Shown one piece after another: positions 23,017-32,803 of a stretch of 32,803 nucleotides of DNA. Each line of letters begins with the position of its first letter. Position 1 is the first letter of the stretch. The notes under the pieces are model-generated. The model was not told the DNA's origin, did no database searches, and saw nothing but the letters and a program-made list of their open reading frames with translations. This stretch comes from Bryobacterales bacterium. Lineage in GTDB: Bacteria > Acidobacteriota > Terriglobia > Bryobacterales > UBA6623. The position numbers and the translations under genes were made by a program. The stretch is from contig JAJDZN010000076.1 in NCBI GenBank assembly GCA_022824585.1, forward strand, positions 1 through 32,803, read 5' to 3'.

Positions 23017-25515
23017 CTATCCCCGGAACAAGAATTCGTTCGAGGCGAATACCGCATGACAGTACCGCGCCCACGCTTCCTCGCGACCGAGGCCCGCTCC
23101 AGTATCGCGCAGAAAGCTCACTGCGTGGGCGACATCTTCGCTCGAAGCCGGCCTGCCAAGGGCGCGCAGCACGAATTCGCGAACACGCTCCTGTTCGCTG
23201 GCTGCGTTCTGCGCGAGCAGCGCGCGGGCGGCAGCCTTGGACTGCTTGATCAAGAACGGAGAGTTCATCAGGTACAGCGCCTGTGTCGGCACCGTTGTCA
23301 CGTCCCGGCTGCCCTTCAACGTGTTGGGGTCCGGGAAATCGAACAGGTTCAACAGATCGACCTCGCTGAGCTGCGACTTCCTGAGCGTCGGCAGATAGAC
23401 GGTTCGCCTGAATCGAATCGAGTCCGACAGCTCCATGCTGCCCGCAAGGAGCGGCGGCTGGCCCATGACAAGGCTCCCGCGAGAGCCCAGCGGCAGGCTG
23501 GGGCCGCCGCTGCGGTAGTCGAGCGAGCCGCTCACCGCCAGCACGGCGTCGCGAATCGTCTCCGCTTCCAAGCGCCGCACGTTGGATCGCCACAGCAGCA
23601 AGTTCTCGGGATCCGCAGCGGCGGCCCGCTCGTCGTGCTCAGCCGCCAAAGCGTAGGTGCGCGACAGCACGATCTCCCGGATCAGCGCCTTAACCGACCA
23701 ATCCAACCGTTGCAAGCGCAAGGCGAGATAGTCCAACAGCTCCGGGTGGCTCGGATGTTCGCCGAGCAAGCCGAAGTTGTCGACGCTGCCAACGATCCCC
23801 CTGCCGAAGAGGTGGTGCCAGACGCGGTTGGCGACGACCCGCGCGGTGAGAGGATTGTCGGAATCCGTCAACCACTGCGCCAGTTCAAGCCGACCGCTGC
23901 TCTTCTGGAAGCCGATGCCGATCAGACGCCGGTTGGCGATCTTCGGCGTGGCTGGCAGCGGAACCAAGCTGAGGAAGCCGCGGGGGACTTCCGCGCCAAG
24001 GCTGTGGGGATTCCCGCCAAGACTGATGTGAGCGTTCTGAGGCTCGGGCTCGTCTGCCAAAGCCAGAGCCATCGGCGCTGCCGGCTTGGCGTAATGCAGG
24101 ATCCGGAGCGCTTCGGTCTTGGAGGTATTCGCGGCCCTGCGGGCCTGCGCCAGCCGCTCCTTCAACTCGCTAGAGTCGGCGGCGCTGTCCTCGTCGGCCG
24201 CAGCGGACTCGACCGCGGCCTTCAGCTCGGCCACCAACGCCTCGGCTGCCTGCTGTTCGGAGAGAGCCGCGGCATAGTCCTCTTGCCAGCGCTCCAAGGC
24301 TCCGGCCCGCTCACGCAGCTCCTGTGTCGTCTCGGGCAGGCGGGCGCGATGGACATCGCTGAAGACCCCCGACATGCGGGCGTCTAACGTGCGCGTGCTG
24401 CGGAAGATACCGGCCAACGCGTAGTAATCGCGCTGTGGCAATGGATCGAACTTATGGTCATGACAGCGGGCGCAGCCCACCGTCACGCCAAGGATCGCCC
24501 TCCCCAGCGTGTCGAGCTGGTTGTCGACGATGTCCATCTGCAATTGCAGCTTGTCCTGGTCAACCAAGGCCCACGGCCCGATGGCCAGGAACCCGGTGGC
24601 CACGATCTGCTCGCGGCGCTGGGCATCGCTCTCGAATTCCAGTACGTCCCCGGCAACCTGTTCCCTGACAAAGCGGTCATACGGCTTGTCGCGGTTGAAC
24701 GCGTCGATCACATAATCGCGGTAGCGCCAGGCGTGCGGCGAGGGAATGCGCCGGCCAAGCCCCAGCGTGTCGGCGTAGCCCGCCAGGTCGAGCCAGTGCC
24801 GGCCCCATCGCTCGCCGAAAGCGGGCGACGCCAGGTAACGGTCTACCGCAGATTCGAGGACACTTGGCCACGGTTCCGTCTCGAGCCCCCGAACCTGTTC
24901 GGGCGATGGCGGAAGGCCCGTCAGGTCTAGCGCCAATCTCCGCAGCAGGGTGTGCCGGTCCGCCGCTCCGACCGGCGAGAGCCCTTTCTCTTCCTGCTTG
25001 GCCAGGACGAATCTGTCGATATCCCCCTTGGGCCAATGCGCGTCTTCAACCGAGGGAGGATGGGCCTCTCTCAGAGGCTGCCAAGCCCAGTGCCCGACAG
25101 TTGCTTCCGGGGCCTGCGCGGCCGCCGACCGTTCCTTTCGCTCAAGCTGCGGCCAGGGCGCGCCGATGCGAACCCATTCCGTCAGGTCATTGATCTGGGC
25201 GTCCGACAGCTTGCCGCCGGGCGGCATTGCTGTCAGGCCCGACTCATGGCGCACTGCCAGAATCAGGCGACTGGACTCGGGATCGCCAGGCACCACCGCC
25301 GGACCCGAACGCCCCCCCCGCTCCAAGGCCGCCGCACTGTCAAGCCGGAGTTCGCCGAAGACGGTCGCGGCACGAGCGCTGTGGCACTGGTAGCAACGCT
25401 CCGCCAGCAACGGGCGGATCTTCTTCTCGAAGTGATCCAATCCCGAACCAGGCGAGTCGGCCGCCAGTGCGTTGGCGGCCGCGCCCAGCAGCACTGCGAT
25501 CAACAGCCGTTTCAC
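23017..25515 (-). CDS. Planctomycete-cytochrome protein (PSCyt1-DUF1549-DUF1553)
   Basis: This 832-aa protein starts at GTG 25515 with a signal peptide ending near residue 19. A heme c attachment motif CYQCH (Cys41, Cys44, His45) lies in the first domain (PSCyt1), followed by VVPGDPESSRLI and AMPPGGKLSDAQ typical of that domain. DUF1549 follows, with DIDRFVLAKQEEKGL and LALDLTGLPPSPEQV. A charged coiled-coil (residues about 420-490) links to DUF1553, recognised by RVWHHLFGRGIVGSVDNFG and HPSHPELLDYLA. A second heme motif, CARCH, occurs within the DUF1549 part (TVGCARCHDHKFDP). It is probably a periplasmic redox protein working with the downstream DUF1501 protein; the substrate is unknown. Confidence 0.88.
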   Translation of the reverse strand: MKRLLIAVLLGAAANALAADSPGSGLDHFEKKIRPLLAERCYQCHSARAATVFGELRLDSAAALERGGRSGPAVVPGDPESSRLILAVRHESGLTAMPPGGKLSDAQINDLTEWVRIGAPWPQLERKERSAAAQAPEATVGHWAWQPLREAHPPSVEDAHWPKGDIDRFVLAKQEEKGLSPVGAADRHTLLRRLALDLTGLPPSPEQVRGLETEPWPSVLESAVDRYLASPAFGERWGRHWLDLAGYADTLGLGRRIPSPHAWRYRDYVIDAFNRDKPYDRFVREQVAGDVLEFESDAQRREQIVATGFLAIGPWALVDQDKLQLQMDIVDNQLDTLGRAILGVTVGCARCHDHKFDPLPQRDYYALAGIFRSTRTLDARMSGVFSDVHRARLPETTQELRERAGALERWQEDYAAALSEQQAAEALVAELKAAVESAAADEDSAADSSELKERLAQARRAANTSKTEALRILHYAKPAAPMALALADEPEPQNAHISLGGNPHSLGAEVPRGFLSLVPLPATPKIANRRLIGIGFQKSSGRLELAQWLTDSDNPLTARVVANRVWHHLFGRGIVGSVDNFGLLGEHPSHPELLDYLALRLQRLDWSVKALIREIVLSRTYALAAEHDERAAAADPENLLLWRSNVRRLEAETIRDAVLAVSGSLDYRSGGPSLPLGSRGSLVMGQPPLLAGSMELSDSIRFRRTVYLPTLRKSQLSEVDLLNLFDFPDPNTLKGSRDVTTVPTQALYLMNSPFLIKQSKAAARALLAQNAASEQERVREFVLRALGRPASSEDVAHAVSFLRDTGAGLGREEAWARYCHAVFASNEFLFRG

Positions 25516-25598
25516 GACCCCTTCGTCATCCTGCGCCGATACCAGTGTAGTCCCGATCCGCCGGCACGCGGCGTCTCGGTGGCGCATTCGCCCGGTGA

Positions 25599-26966
<1,368 letters not shown>

Positions 26967-27046
26967 CCTTCCCGCGTTCGCGGTTTCGCTGCTCCGGGGC
27001 AGCCCGCAGAGGCGCTCCGGAGCCGCTGTATCCGCAATCCCGAAAA

Positions 27047-27070
27047 CCGTATCCAAATTTACGGATACGG
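27047..27070 (+). repeat. Inverted repeat after metY / before the kinase promoter
   Basis: CCGTATCC (27047-27054) and GGATACGG (27063-27070) form a perfect 8-bp stem with an 8-base loop (AAATTTAC). A third copy of the half-site, GTATCCG (27028-27034), could pair alternatively with CGGATAC (27062-27068). No T-run follows. It may end metY transcription or be an operator for the kinase operon. Confidence 0.45.
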
Positions 27071-27128
27071 CGGCCGGCGGCTGCGGTGCAACTTATTCAC
27101 AGCAAAAGGCTTAGCTGCCGCATTCCGC

Positions 27129-27157
27129 TTGAATTCGCAAGCTGCATCCTCTATAGT
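27129..27157 (+). promoter_or_regulatory. Sigma70-type promoter for the two-component operon
   Basis: TTGAAT (27129-27134) and TATAGT (27152-27157) are spaced by exactly 17 bases and match the consensus at four of six and five of six positions. Transcription would start near 27164, about 46 bases before the kinase ATG at 27210. This argues against the longer kinase reading frame that begins at 27129. Confidence 0.6.
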
Positions 27158-27209
27158 GTGGACATTCGAGGCGGGCTTCGCGGTATTGCGAATTCCGTCG
27201 CAGATTCAC

Positions 27210-30077
27210 ATGGTTCGGTCCCGTGAATTGTCGAGGCGGCTGTCGCTCGGCGTCATCCTCGCGGTGGCGCTCGGCACGCTCTCGCTCGTGAACTGGGCGG
27301 AGCGGGGCCGCTTCGGGGTGCCGGAGGACGGGATCATGTGGGCGGACTCGGAGGCCGGGGTGTCGGCCGGCCGCGTCACGCCAAACAGCCCGGCCGCGCT
27401 GGTGGGAGTGCGGCCGGGCGACATATTGGCATCTATCGACGGCAGACCGGTCCACGAGGCGTTGGACGTGGTCCGCATCTTGAGCGACGTCGGGGCGGGG
27501 TCCCGCGCCGACTACCGCATCGACCGCGATGGCGAGCGCATCGGCCTGTCGGTCGTAATCGGCGAAGGCGCCGGCCGCGGAGCGCTGGGCGGGTTCCTGT
27601 TGGTGCTGGGATGGAGCTACGCCCTGATCGGATTGCTGGTCTGGGCGCGCAGTCCGGGCCACCCGCTTTCCGGCCTGTTCTACGCCTTCTGTCTCGTTTC
27701 GTGCGCGGTCTACGCTCTCAGCTCCGCCGGGGAGCTGTCAGGAATCGACCGGCTCGTCTACTGGATCGATGTTTGGGCTCTGCTCTGGATGCCGGCGTTG
27801 CTGCTGGACTTCTGCCTGCGCTTCCCAGACGGGGAGAAGCGGCACGGGCGACTATCAGCTTGCTCGTACGGACTTGCCGTGGCGGTCGGGGCGGCGCACC
27901 ATGCCACCGCTGGAGGCTGGGTGTCGGGCGGCATCGGAGACGAGGCACTGTTCCGATTCTTCGAAACGGCACCGCTAGTGCTGCTGGTCTTGAACGGGCT
28001 CGCGGCCGCAAGCGTGGTGTGGCTGGGAACCCGCGATACCGCCGATCCAGTGCAACGGTTGCAGCGCCGCTGGCTGGGCCTGGGCGCGTTAGCCGCGATG
28101 GCTCCGTTCGGAATCTTCTACGTGGTGCCGTTCGCGGCCGGAACAGCGCCGGGCCCGAACCAAGCGTTCTCGGTGCTCTCGCTGGCAGCTCTGCCGCTGG
28201 CAATCGCTGTCGCGCTATTCCGCTATCGCCTGCTGGACTTCAGCTTGGTCTGGCGGCGGGCCATCGCCTCCTCCGTCGCCCTCGGCCTGCTGTTGGCCAT
28301 CGGTGTGGCCGTGCTGTTCGGCGGGGCCGTGCCCAAGCCGTGGCTCGACAACTACGGCCCTGTAGTGTGGCTGCTGTCGCTGTCTCTGGCGGCAGCTGCG
28401 TACCATCCAGTGCGCGACTGGCTGGCGCGCACGCTGGAGCGCCGGGCGTACCGCGAGCGCTACCAAGAGCGGCGCAGCTTGGCGGACTTCGCGGCCGAGC
28501 TCGCCGCCGAGACGGATCTGAACCGCATGGTAGCCTCCGCCGGCAACCGGCTCGCTCAGACCCTGCACCTTGAGCGCGCGGCAGTCCTTGTGCCGATCGA
28601 GCCGGCGGAGGGCCCCGGCATGCAGTTCAGTCTGCTCTGGAGCCACGGGCTGGATGAGAGCGAATGGGATAGCCCGCGCCGCATCGAGCTGCTCGAAACC
28701 GAAGACGGCGTCCGCGTCCGGCCATTCTCGGTGGCGGAGCGTTCCAACAACCTGCGAGACCGTTCGTCAGGTGTCTTCGGCATGTGGCACTTTGTGCCCT
28801 GTCTGCTGCGGGACCAGCTACTTGTGTGGATCGGCTTGGGGCGCACGAAGCGCGGCGAGCTGCTCACCAGCGAAGATGTGGCCTTGGCCGAGACGGTTGC
28901 CGGCCCGCTCGCAATCGCCTTGGAGAACGCGCGCCTGTACTCCTCTCTGCGTGCGAGGGCGGCACAGAACCAACGCCTCAAGGACTTCAACGAGAACATC
29001 GTCGAGTCTCTCTCGGTCGGCATCGTGGTCCTGGACACGGAGGGTCGCGTGCAGAGCTGGAACACCCAGCTAGAGCTCGCGCTACACATATCGCGGGAGA
29101 ACGCCGTGGGCCGTCCGCTCGACAAGCTGCTCCCGTCCTCCCTGATCGAGCGGGTGAGCGACTGCGTGGACGAGTCCGGTTCCGGCACCGTGCACAAATT
29201 CTTGCTGCGCTCTGCCGAGCTCCCCGAGGAATTCCGCCCGCAGGACCCTGCCGACAACGCCGACCGGGTTATCAACCTAGCCGTCGCGCCGCTGGTCGCG
29301 AAGGGATTCGAGCCAGTCGGGAGACTGCTGATCGTCGACGACGTCACAGAGAGGGCGGAGCTTGAAGAGGCCGTTCTACAGGCGGACAGACTCTCCTCGG
29401 TCGGCCTGCTAGCTGCCGGAGTGGCCCACGAGGTGAACACGCCGCTCGCAGTCATCTCGACCTATTCCCAGATGCTGGCAGACCGGTTCGGCACGGGAAG
29501 CGAAGAGGCGAAACTGCTGGGCAAGATGACCGAGCAGACGTTCCGAGCCAGCGAGATCGTCAATTCGCTGCTGGACTTTTCGCGCACGTCCGGCGCGGAA
29601 ATGACCCGCTGCGACCTGAACCGCGCGATTTCCGACACACTGGAGCTGATCTCGCCCCAACTGCGAAAAGCCCGCGTGCGGTTGGAACCGCGCCTAGGCG
29701 CGTCCGCGATCATCCGGGCCAACCGAGGCAAGCTCCAGCAGGTGCTGTTGAACCTGTTCCTCAATGCCCGCGACGCAATGCCCGACGGAGGAACTCTGCG
29801 CGTCACGACGCGCATGACCGCGGACGCGACCAGCGGGGCGCGGGCACAGGTTCTGGTGTCGGACACCGGTACAGGCATCGAGCCGGAACTGCAACGGCGG
29901 ATCTTCGATCCCTTCTTCACCACCAAGGACTCCCGGAGCGGAACCGGACTGGGGCTGGCGGTGAGCTACGGAATCGTGCAAGAGCACTCCGGCACGATCT
30001 CCGTCCAGAGCGCACCCGGGGCGGGAACGACCTTTACACTGGAGTTCCCGCTGGCCGAGCAACCGGTGCATGCCTGA
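27210..30077 (+). CDS. Sensor histidine kinase: PDZ, multi-TM, GAF, PAS, HisKA, HATPase
   Basis: This is a 955-aa hybrid-input kinase. A first membrane helix (about residues 10-28) precedes a PDZ-like domain (about 40-115, with SPAALVGVRPGDILASIDGR). A polytopic region of seven or eight helices follows (about 125-400), then a GAF-like domain (about 440-590) and a PAS domain (about 615-735, ending LLIVDDVTERAELE). The phospho-acceptor is His740 in GVAHEVNTPL. The ATPase domain has an N box NLFLNARDAMPDGG (from residue 848), a G1 box DTGTGIE (Asp885), FFTTKD, and a G2 box GTGLGL (about 911). The PDZ domain faces the side opposite the kinase and suggests sensing of envelope peptides or proteolysis. 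Start ATG 27210 fits the promoter. The stop overlaps the regulator start by 8 bases. Confidence 0.88.
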   Translation: MVRSRELSRRLSLGVILAVALGTLSLVNWAERGRFGVPEDGIMWADSEAGVSAGRVTPNSPAALVGVRPGDILASIDGRPVHEALDVVRILSDVGAGSRADYRIDRDGERIGLSVVIGEGAGRGALGGFLLVLGWSYALIGLLVWARSPGHPLSGLFYAFCLVSCAVYALSSAGELSGIDRLVYWIDVWALLWMPALLLDFCLRFPDGEKRHGRLSACSYGLAVAVGAAHHATAGGWVSGGIGDEALFRFFETAPLVLLVLNGLAAASVVWLGTRDTADPVQRLQRRWLGLGALAAMAPFGIFYVVPFAAGTAPGPNQAFSVLSLAALPLAIAVALFRYRLLDFSLVWRRAIASSVALGLLLAIGVAVLFGGAVPKPWLDNYGPVVWLLSLSLAAAAYHPVRDWLARTLERRAYRERYQERRSLADFAAELAAETDLNRMVASAGNRLAQTLHLERAAVLVPIEPAEGPGMQFSLLWSHGLDESEWDSPRRIELLETEDGVRVRPFSVAERSNNLRDRSSGVFGMWHFVPCLLRDQLLVWIGLGRTKRGELLTSEDVALAETVAGPLAIALENARLYSSLRARAAQNQRLKDFNENIVESLSVGIVVLDTEGRVQSWNTQLELALHISRENAVGRPLDKLLPSSLIERVSDCVDESGSGTVHKFLLRSAELPEEFRPQDPADNADRVINLAVAPLVAKGFEPVGRLLIVDDVTERAELEEAVLQADRLSSVGLLAAGVAHEVNTPLAVISTYSQMLADRFGTGSEEAKLLGKMTEQTFRASEIVNSLLDFSRTSGAEMTRCDLNRAISDTLELISPQLRKARVRLEPRLGASAIIRANRGKLQQVLLNLFLNARDAMPDGGTLRVTTRMTADATSGARAQVLVSDTGTGIEPELQRRIFDPFFTTKDSRSGTGLGLAVSYGIVQEHSGTISVQSAPGAGTTFTLEFPLAEQPVHA

Positions 30078-31539
30078 AGAACCGACCGCCCCTAGCGCCA
30101 GGCATCCGGCTCGCATTCTCATCGTTGACGATGAACCGGCAATCGTAGAATCCCTGCGGGCCGTCGTCGAAGCGGCCGGCTACGCCACCCTAGCCGCAGG
30201 TACGGCAAGGGAATGCACGGAGGTCTTCGCCCGCCAGCCCTGTGATCTTGTGCTGCTGGACCTTATGCTGCCGGACCGGACTGGCCTCGAAGTGCTCACC
30301 GACATCGTTGCGGTCAGACCTGACACCCCGGTGCTGATGCTGACCGCGTACGGCTCGATCGAGACAGCCGTGGAGGCCACGCGCCGAGGCGCTGCCAACT
30401 TTCTGACCAAGCCTTGGAACAACCGCCAGCTGCTGCTGGAGATCGAGCAGCAGCTGGCGCGAAAGCGGCTGGAGACCGAGAACGCCCGCTTGCGGGACGA
30501 ACTCGGGCAGGCCGACTCGGTGAACGACCTGATCGGCAAGTCGGAGGCGATTACCAGCGTGTTGGTGATGATCCACCAAGTGGCCCGCACGACGTCGACG
30601 GTGCTCGTCACGGGCGAGAGCGGCACCGGCAAGGAGTTGGTGGCGCGCGCGATTCACAGGAACTCCGCCCGCGCCGAGGCGAACTTCCTCACCGTGAACT
30701 CTGGAACGATTCCGGGCGAGATGCTTGAATCCTCGTTGTTCGGCCACGTCAAGGGTGCGTTTCCCGGTGCCGAGCGCGATCGGCAGGGCTGCTTCGAGAC
30801 CGCTGCTGGCGGCACGATCTTCCTGGACGAAGTCGGGGCCCTGTCGCTGGAGACCCAGGCCAAGCTGCTGCACGTGATCCAAGAGCGAGAGATCGTGCCC
30901 GTCGGGTCCAACGAGCGCAGGAGGGTGGACGTGCGGATCATCGCGGCGTCCAACGAGGACCTGCAGGCTGCCGTCGCTGCCGGCCGCTTCCGCGAGGACC
31001 TCTACTACCGGCTGAACGTGATCGGGATCGAATTGCCCCCCCTGCGCGAGCGGACCGAGGACATCCCGGTGCTGGTCGAGGAATTCCTGACGCAGTTTTG
31101 CCGGCGGGAGAGCAATCATTTCCTCGGACCTGACCGACGATCGACGCTGCGGTTCGCTCCCGAAGCGCAGCGGATCCTCATGTCGCACAGCTGGCCGGGC
31201 AATGTCAGGGAGCTGCGCAACGTGGTCGAGCGGGCGGTAGTGCTGGCGACTCAGGAAGAACTCGGCACGGATGTCCTGCCCGACCCCATCCGGGAAGCGG
31301 CAGGCCCTGCGGCACCGCAGTCGCCAGAGCAGGACATCCAAGCCCGGCGTCCCGGCGAGAGCTTGCCCGAAATTGTGGAGCGCTTTGAACGCCAACTTCT
31401 GCTGGGCGAGCTTGAGCGACACGGATACAGCCAGACCGAGACAGCCAAGGCGCTGGGCGTCGCCCTTTCCACGCTCAACCAAAAGCTCCAACGTCTGGGC
31501 ATCGACACGAAACGAAGGCGCGAGAGCGTCTCGCGATGA
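30070..31539 (+). CDS. NtrC-family response regulator with GAFPGA loop
   Basis: This 489-aa protein has a receiver domain, an AAA+ domain and a Fis-type helix-turn-helix. The receiver shows acidic pair Asp20/Asp21, phospho-site Asp64 (VLLDLMLPD), Thr92 and Lys114. Walker A is GESGTGKE (182-189), Walker B is TIFLDEVG (Asp253, Glu254), and the arginine-finger region is FREDLYYRLNV. The sigma54-contact loop, normally GAFTGA, is GAFPGA at 229-234, and the usual acidic residue after Walker B (DEIGD) is Ala (DEVGA). The C-terminal helices (about 441-478) contain YSQTETAKALGVALSTLNQK. It overlaps the kinase gene and is the likely output of that sensor. Whether it activates sigma54 promoters is uncertain because of the loop change. 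Confidence 0.9.
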   Translation: MPEEPTAPSARHPARILIVDDEPAIVESLRAVVEAAGYATLAAGTARECTEVFARQPCDLVLLDLMLPDRTGLEVLTDIVAVRPDTPVLMLTAYGSIETAVEATRRGAANFLTKPWNNRQLLLEIEQQLARKRLETENARLRDELGQADSVNDLIGKSEAITSVLVMIHQVARTTSTVLVTGESGTGKELVARAIHRNSARAEANFLTVNSGTIPGEMLESSLFGHVKGAFPGAERDRQGCFETAAGGTIFLDEVGALSLETQAKLLHVIQEREIVPVGSNERRRVDVRIIAASNEDLQAAVAAGRFREDLYYRLNVIGIELPPLRERTEDIPVLVEEFLTQFCRRESNHFLGPDRRSTLRFAPEAQRILMSHSWPGNVRELRNVVERAVVLATQEELGTDVLPDPIREAAGPAAPQSPEQDIQARRPGESLPEIVERFERQLLLGELERHGYSQTETAKALGVALSTLNQKLQRLGIDTKRRRESVSR

Positions 31540-31585
31540 CTTGGCCGCAGCAATGGCAAGCTCAGGCCGGCTGCGCGCCCAATGG

Positions 31586-31616
31586 CATTAACTTTGGAAC
31601 ACAGGCACATTAACTT
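31586..31616. repeat. Direct repeat CATTAACTT at the insertion-sequence edge
   Basis: The nonamer CATTAACTT occurs at 31586-31594 and again at 31608-31616, a 22-base period. The second copy is about 50 bases outside the transposase frame, where an IS terminal repeat would be expected, so 31608 is a candidate left end of the element. Confidence 0.35.
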
Positions 31617-32803
31617 ACAGATCGTGGGTCAAATCGACCAAGCAGGGCCGAAAGGGACGGGTTTTAGGCTTGGCTTGCGGTCGGATCGGTCGTGCGCTTC
31701 CTCCATTTGTTGGCCGGCTGGCGCGAGCGGCGCTCGTAGGAGCGTCCGGGCCGCCGCCGTTGGCGGCAGGCGGCGACGCCCTCCAGGATGCACTGCACCG
31801 TCTTGCCCAGCGCGCTGGCGTGCTGCAGGAAGAGTCCCTCCAGCTGTCGGGCCACGCAGTGCAGGCTGTGCCGGAAGTTGGCCAGCACGGCCGGGCGGCC
31901 ATGCCCGTCGGGCGCGCAGCGGAAGCCCTACTCGGCCTCGTCGGCGAACACCCGGGTGAGCGCGATCAGGGTGAAGTGAGCGTATAGCTCCTGCTTGACC
32001 AGGCGCTCGCTCTGGCCGTGGAACGGCGCCACTTTGAGCATGTCTTTGCTGACCTTGAACAGTTCCTCGATGCTCCAGCGGCCGTGGTAGAGGGCGGCCA
32101 GGTCCTGGCGGCGGTAGCGCGCTGCCAGCAGGGTGGTCGCCAGCGCGAAGCTGGTCGGACCGGCCGTGTACTTGACCAGGCGCACGCGGCAGGGGCGCAG
32201 CGCGGGGTCCTGCTGGCGGGCCCGCGCACTGGGCGCGAGGGTGAGGATCTCGTCGTTCCGCTCGGAGTTGGCGATGAAGGCGGCAAAGACGGCATTGGCA
32301 TCGGACTTGAGGCGGAAGACGGCGTGCAGGCCGCGCTGGCAGTGGGCCGCCAGCAGGCCGAAGCTGTAGTAGCCGCGGTCATAGACGACGACATCGCCGG
32401 GGCGCAGCGCGGGCAGGTGATGCAGGCTGGCGCGGCGCTCGTCCGCGTGGGCGTGCAGTTGGAAGTCGACCGGCAGTTGGGCGTACAACTGGAACAGGCA
32501 GCTGAGCAGGCCTTGCGGGTAGTGCGCGCCCGGGCCGGGCGGGGCGTAGCCGAGTTCCAGTAGCGGGCGCGGCAGGTTCAGCTTCGAGCCGTCCACGGCG
32601 AAGGTGCGGTGGCCCTGCCACAAGCTGCCGGGCGCGTCTTGCGGCAGGCGCTGCAGCAACTGCCGGTGCAAGCGGCGGAAGACCGCGGCGTCGACCTTGG
32701 GACGGGCCTTGCAGATGGCCGCCGCCGAGACCGGCCGAGGCTGCGGCAAGTCCACGCCCAGCTGACGGCAGTTCTCCCACAGATCGCTCAGCACGGTGGC
32801 GTA
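31608..32803 (-). mobile_element. IS4-family insertion sequence, one end only
   Basis: The transposase frame and its flank mark an IS4-type element inserted 68 bases after the regulator stop. The proposed left end is the CATTAACTT repeat. The other end and its terminal repeat lie beyond the window, so the boundary cannot be confirmed by matching inverted repeats. Confidence 0.5.
31664..32803 (-). pseudogene. IS4-family transposase, interrupted by in-frame TAG and cut by window edge
   Basis: The frame is open from the right edge. Counting from GTG 32794, catalytic Asp68 (TFAVDGSKLN) and Asp139 (VVVYDRGYYS) are present. So is the IS4 signature Y-2-R-3-E-6-K, as Tyr236, Arg239, Glu243 and Lys250 in YHGRWSIEELFKVSK. 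After VFADEAE a TAG (31930-31928) stops translation. The same frame then runs a further 87 codons, beginning GFRCAPDGHGRPAVLANF and ending near PGRSYERRSRQPANKW, which looks like the normal C-terminus of such transposases. A single C-to-T change in a Gln codon would explain the TAG. All catalytic residues precede the stop, so partial activity is possible. The true start is outside the window. Confidence 0.65.

Noticed and set aside
27093..27101. Replication origin suggested by a DnaA-box-like nonamer
   Set aside because: Only one box was seen, with no cluster, AT-rich unwinding region or dnaA/dnaN gene nearby.

Overview
The window is GC-rich and tightly packed bacterial chromosome. It combines a conserved housekeeping block with an accessory stretch and ends in a partial insertion sequence. 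The gene content recalls soil or marine Acidobacteriota, with Planctomycetota-like touches: a DUF1501 + Planctomycete-cytochrome (DUF1549/DUF1553) pair, a PQQ-type propeller protein, a DUF3500 protein, a GldA/F/G-like ABC set with a DUF4340 protein, and the ispE-prs-rplY-pth-rpsF-rpsR-rplI order. That assignment is an inference from gene content only. TAG, TGA and TAA are all used as ordinary stops, so the code is standard.

Region 1 (1-13.3 kb, all minus strand, read right to left). An ABC ATPase, permease, GldG-like protein and DUF4340 protein come first, from a well-formed sigma70-like promoter at 13326-13354. Then follow apt, ispE, prs, rplY (L25/Ctc), pth, rpsF, rpsR, rplI, an SDR dehydrogenase, a secreted DUF4380-like protein, nadD and a J-domain protein cut by the left edge. 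Most junctions are short gaps or overlaps (ATGA, TAGTG), which suggests long co-transcribed runs. Many products carry acidic low-complexity tails. The block covers PRPP and purine salvage, isoprenoid and NAD synthesis, and ribosome function.

Region 2 (13.5-17.4 kb, plus strand) holds three probably exported proteins: DUF3500, a PQQ-like beta-propeller and a Tat-signal isochorismatase-fold hydrolase.

Region 3 (17.5-21.6 kb) is accessory. It has a Fic AMP-transferase with a class II inhibitory motif, a vapBC toxin-antitoxin pair whose toxin is broken by one in-frame TGA, a gene-free stretch of about 700 bases, and a two-gene restriction-modification system (cytosine-5 methyltransferase overlapping an HNH endonuclease).

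Region 4 (21.6-31.5 kb). The DUF1549/DUF1553 and DUF1501 genes run leftward and metY (O-acetylhomoserine sulfhydrylase) runs rightward. A two-component pair follows: a PDZ/multi-TM/GAF/PAS histidine kinase overlapping an NtrC-family regulator whose GAFTGA loop reads GAFPGA. The kinase has a good promoter at 27129-27157.

Region 5 (31.6 kb to the end) is one end of an IS4-family element. Its transposase has an in-frame TAG before the C-terminal part and runs off the right edge.
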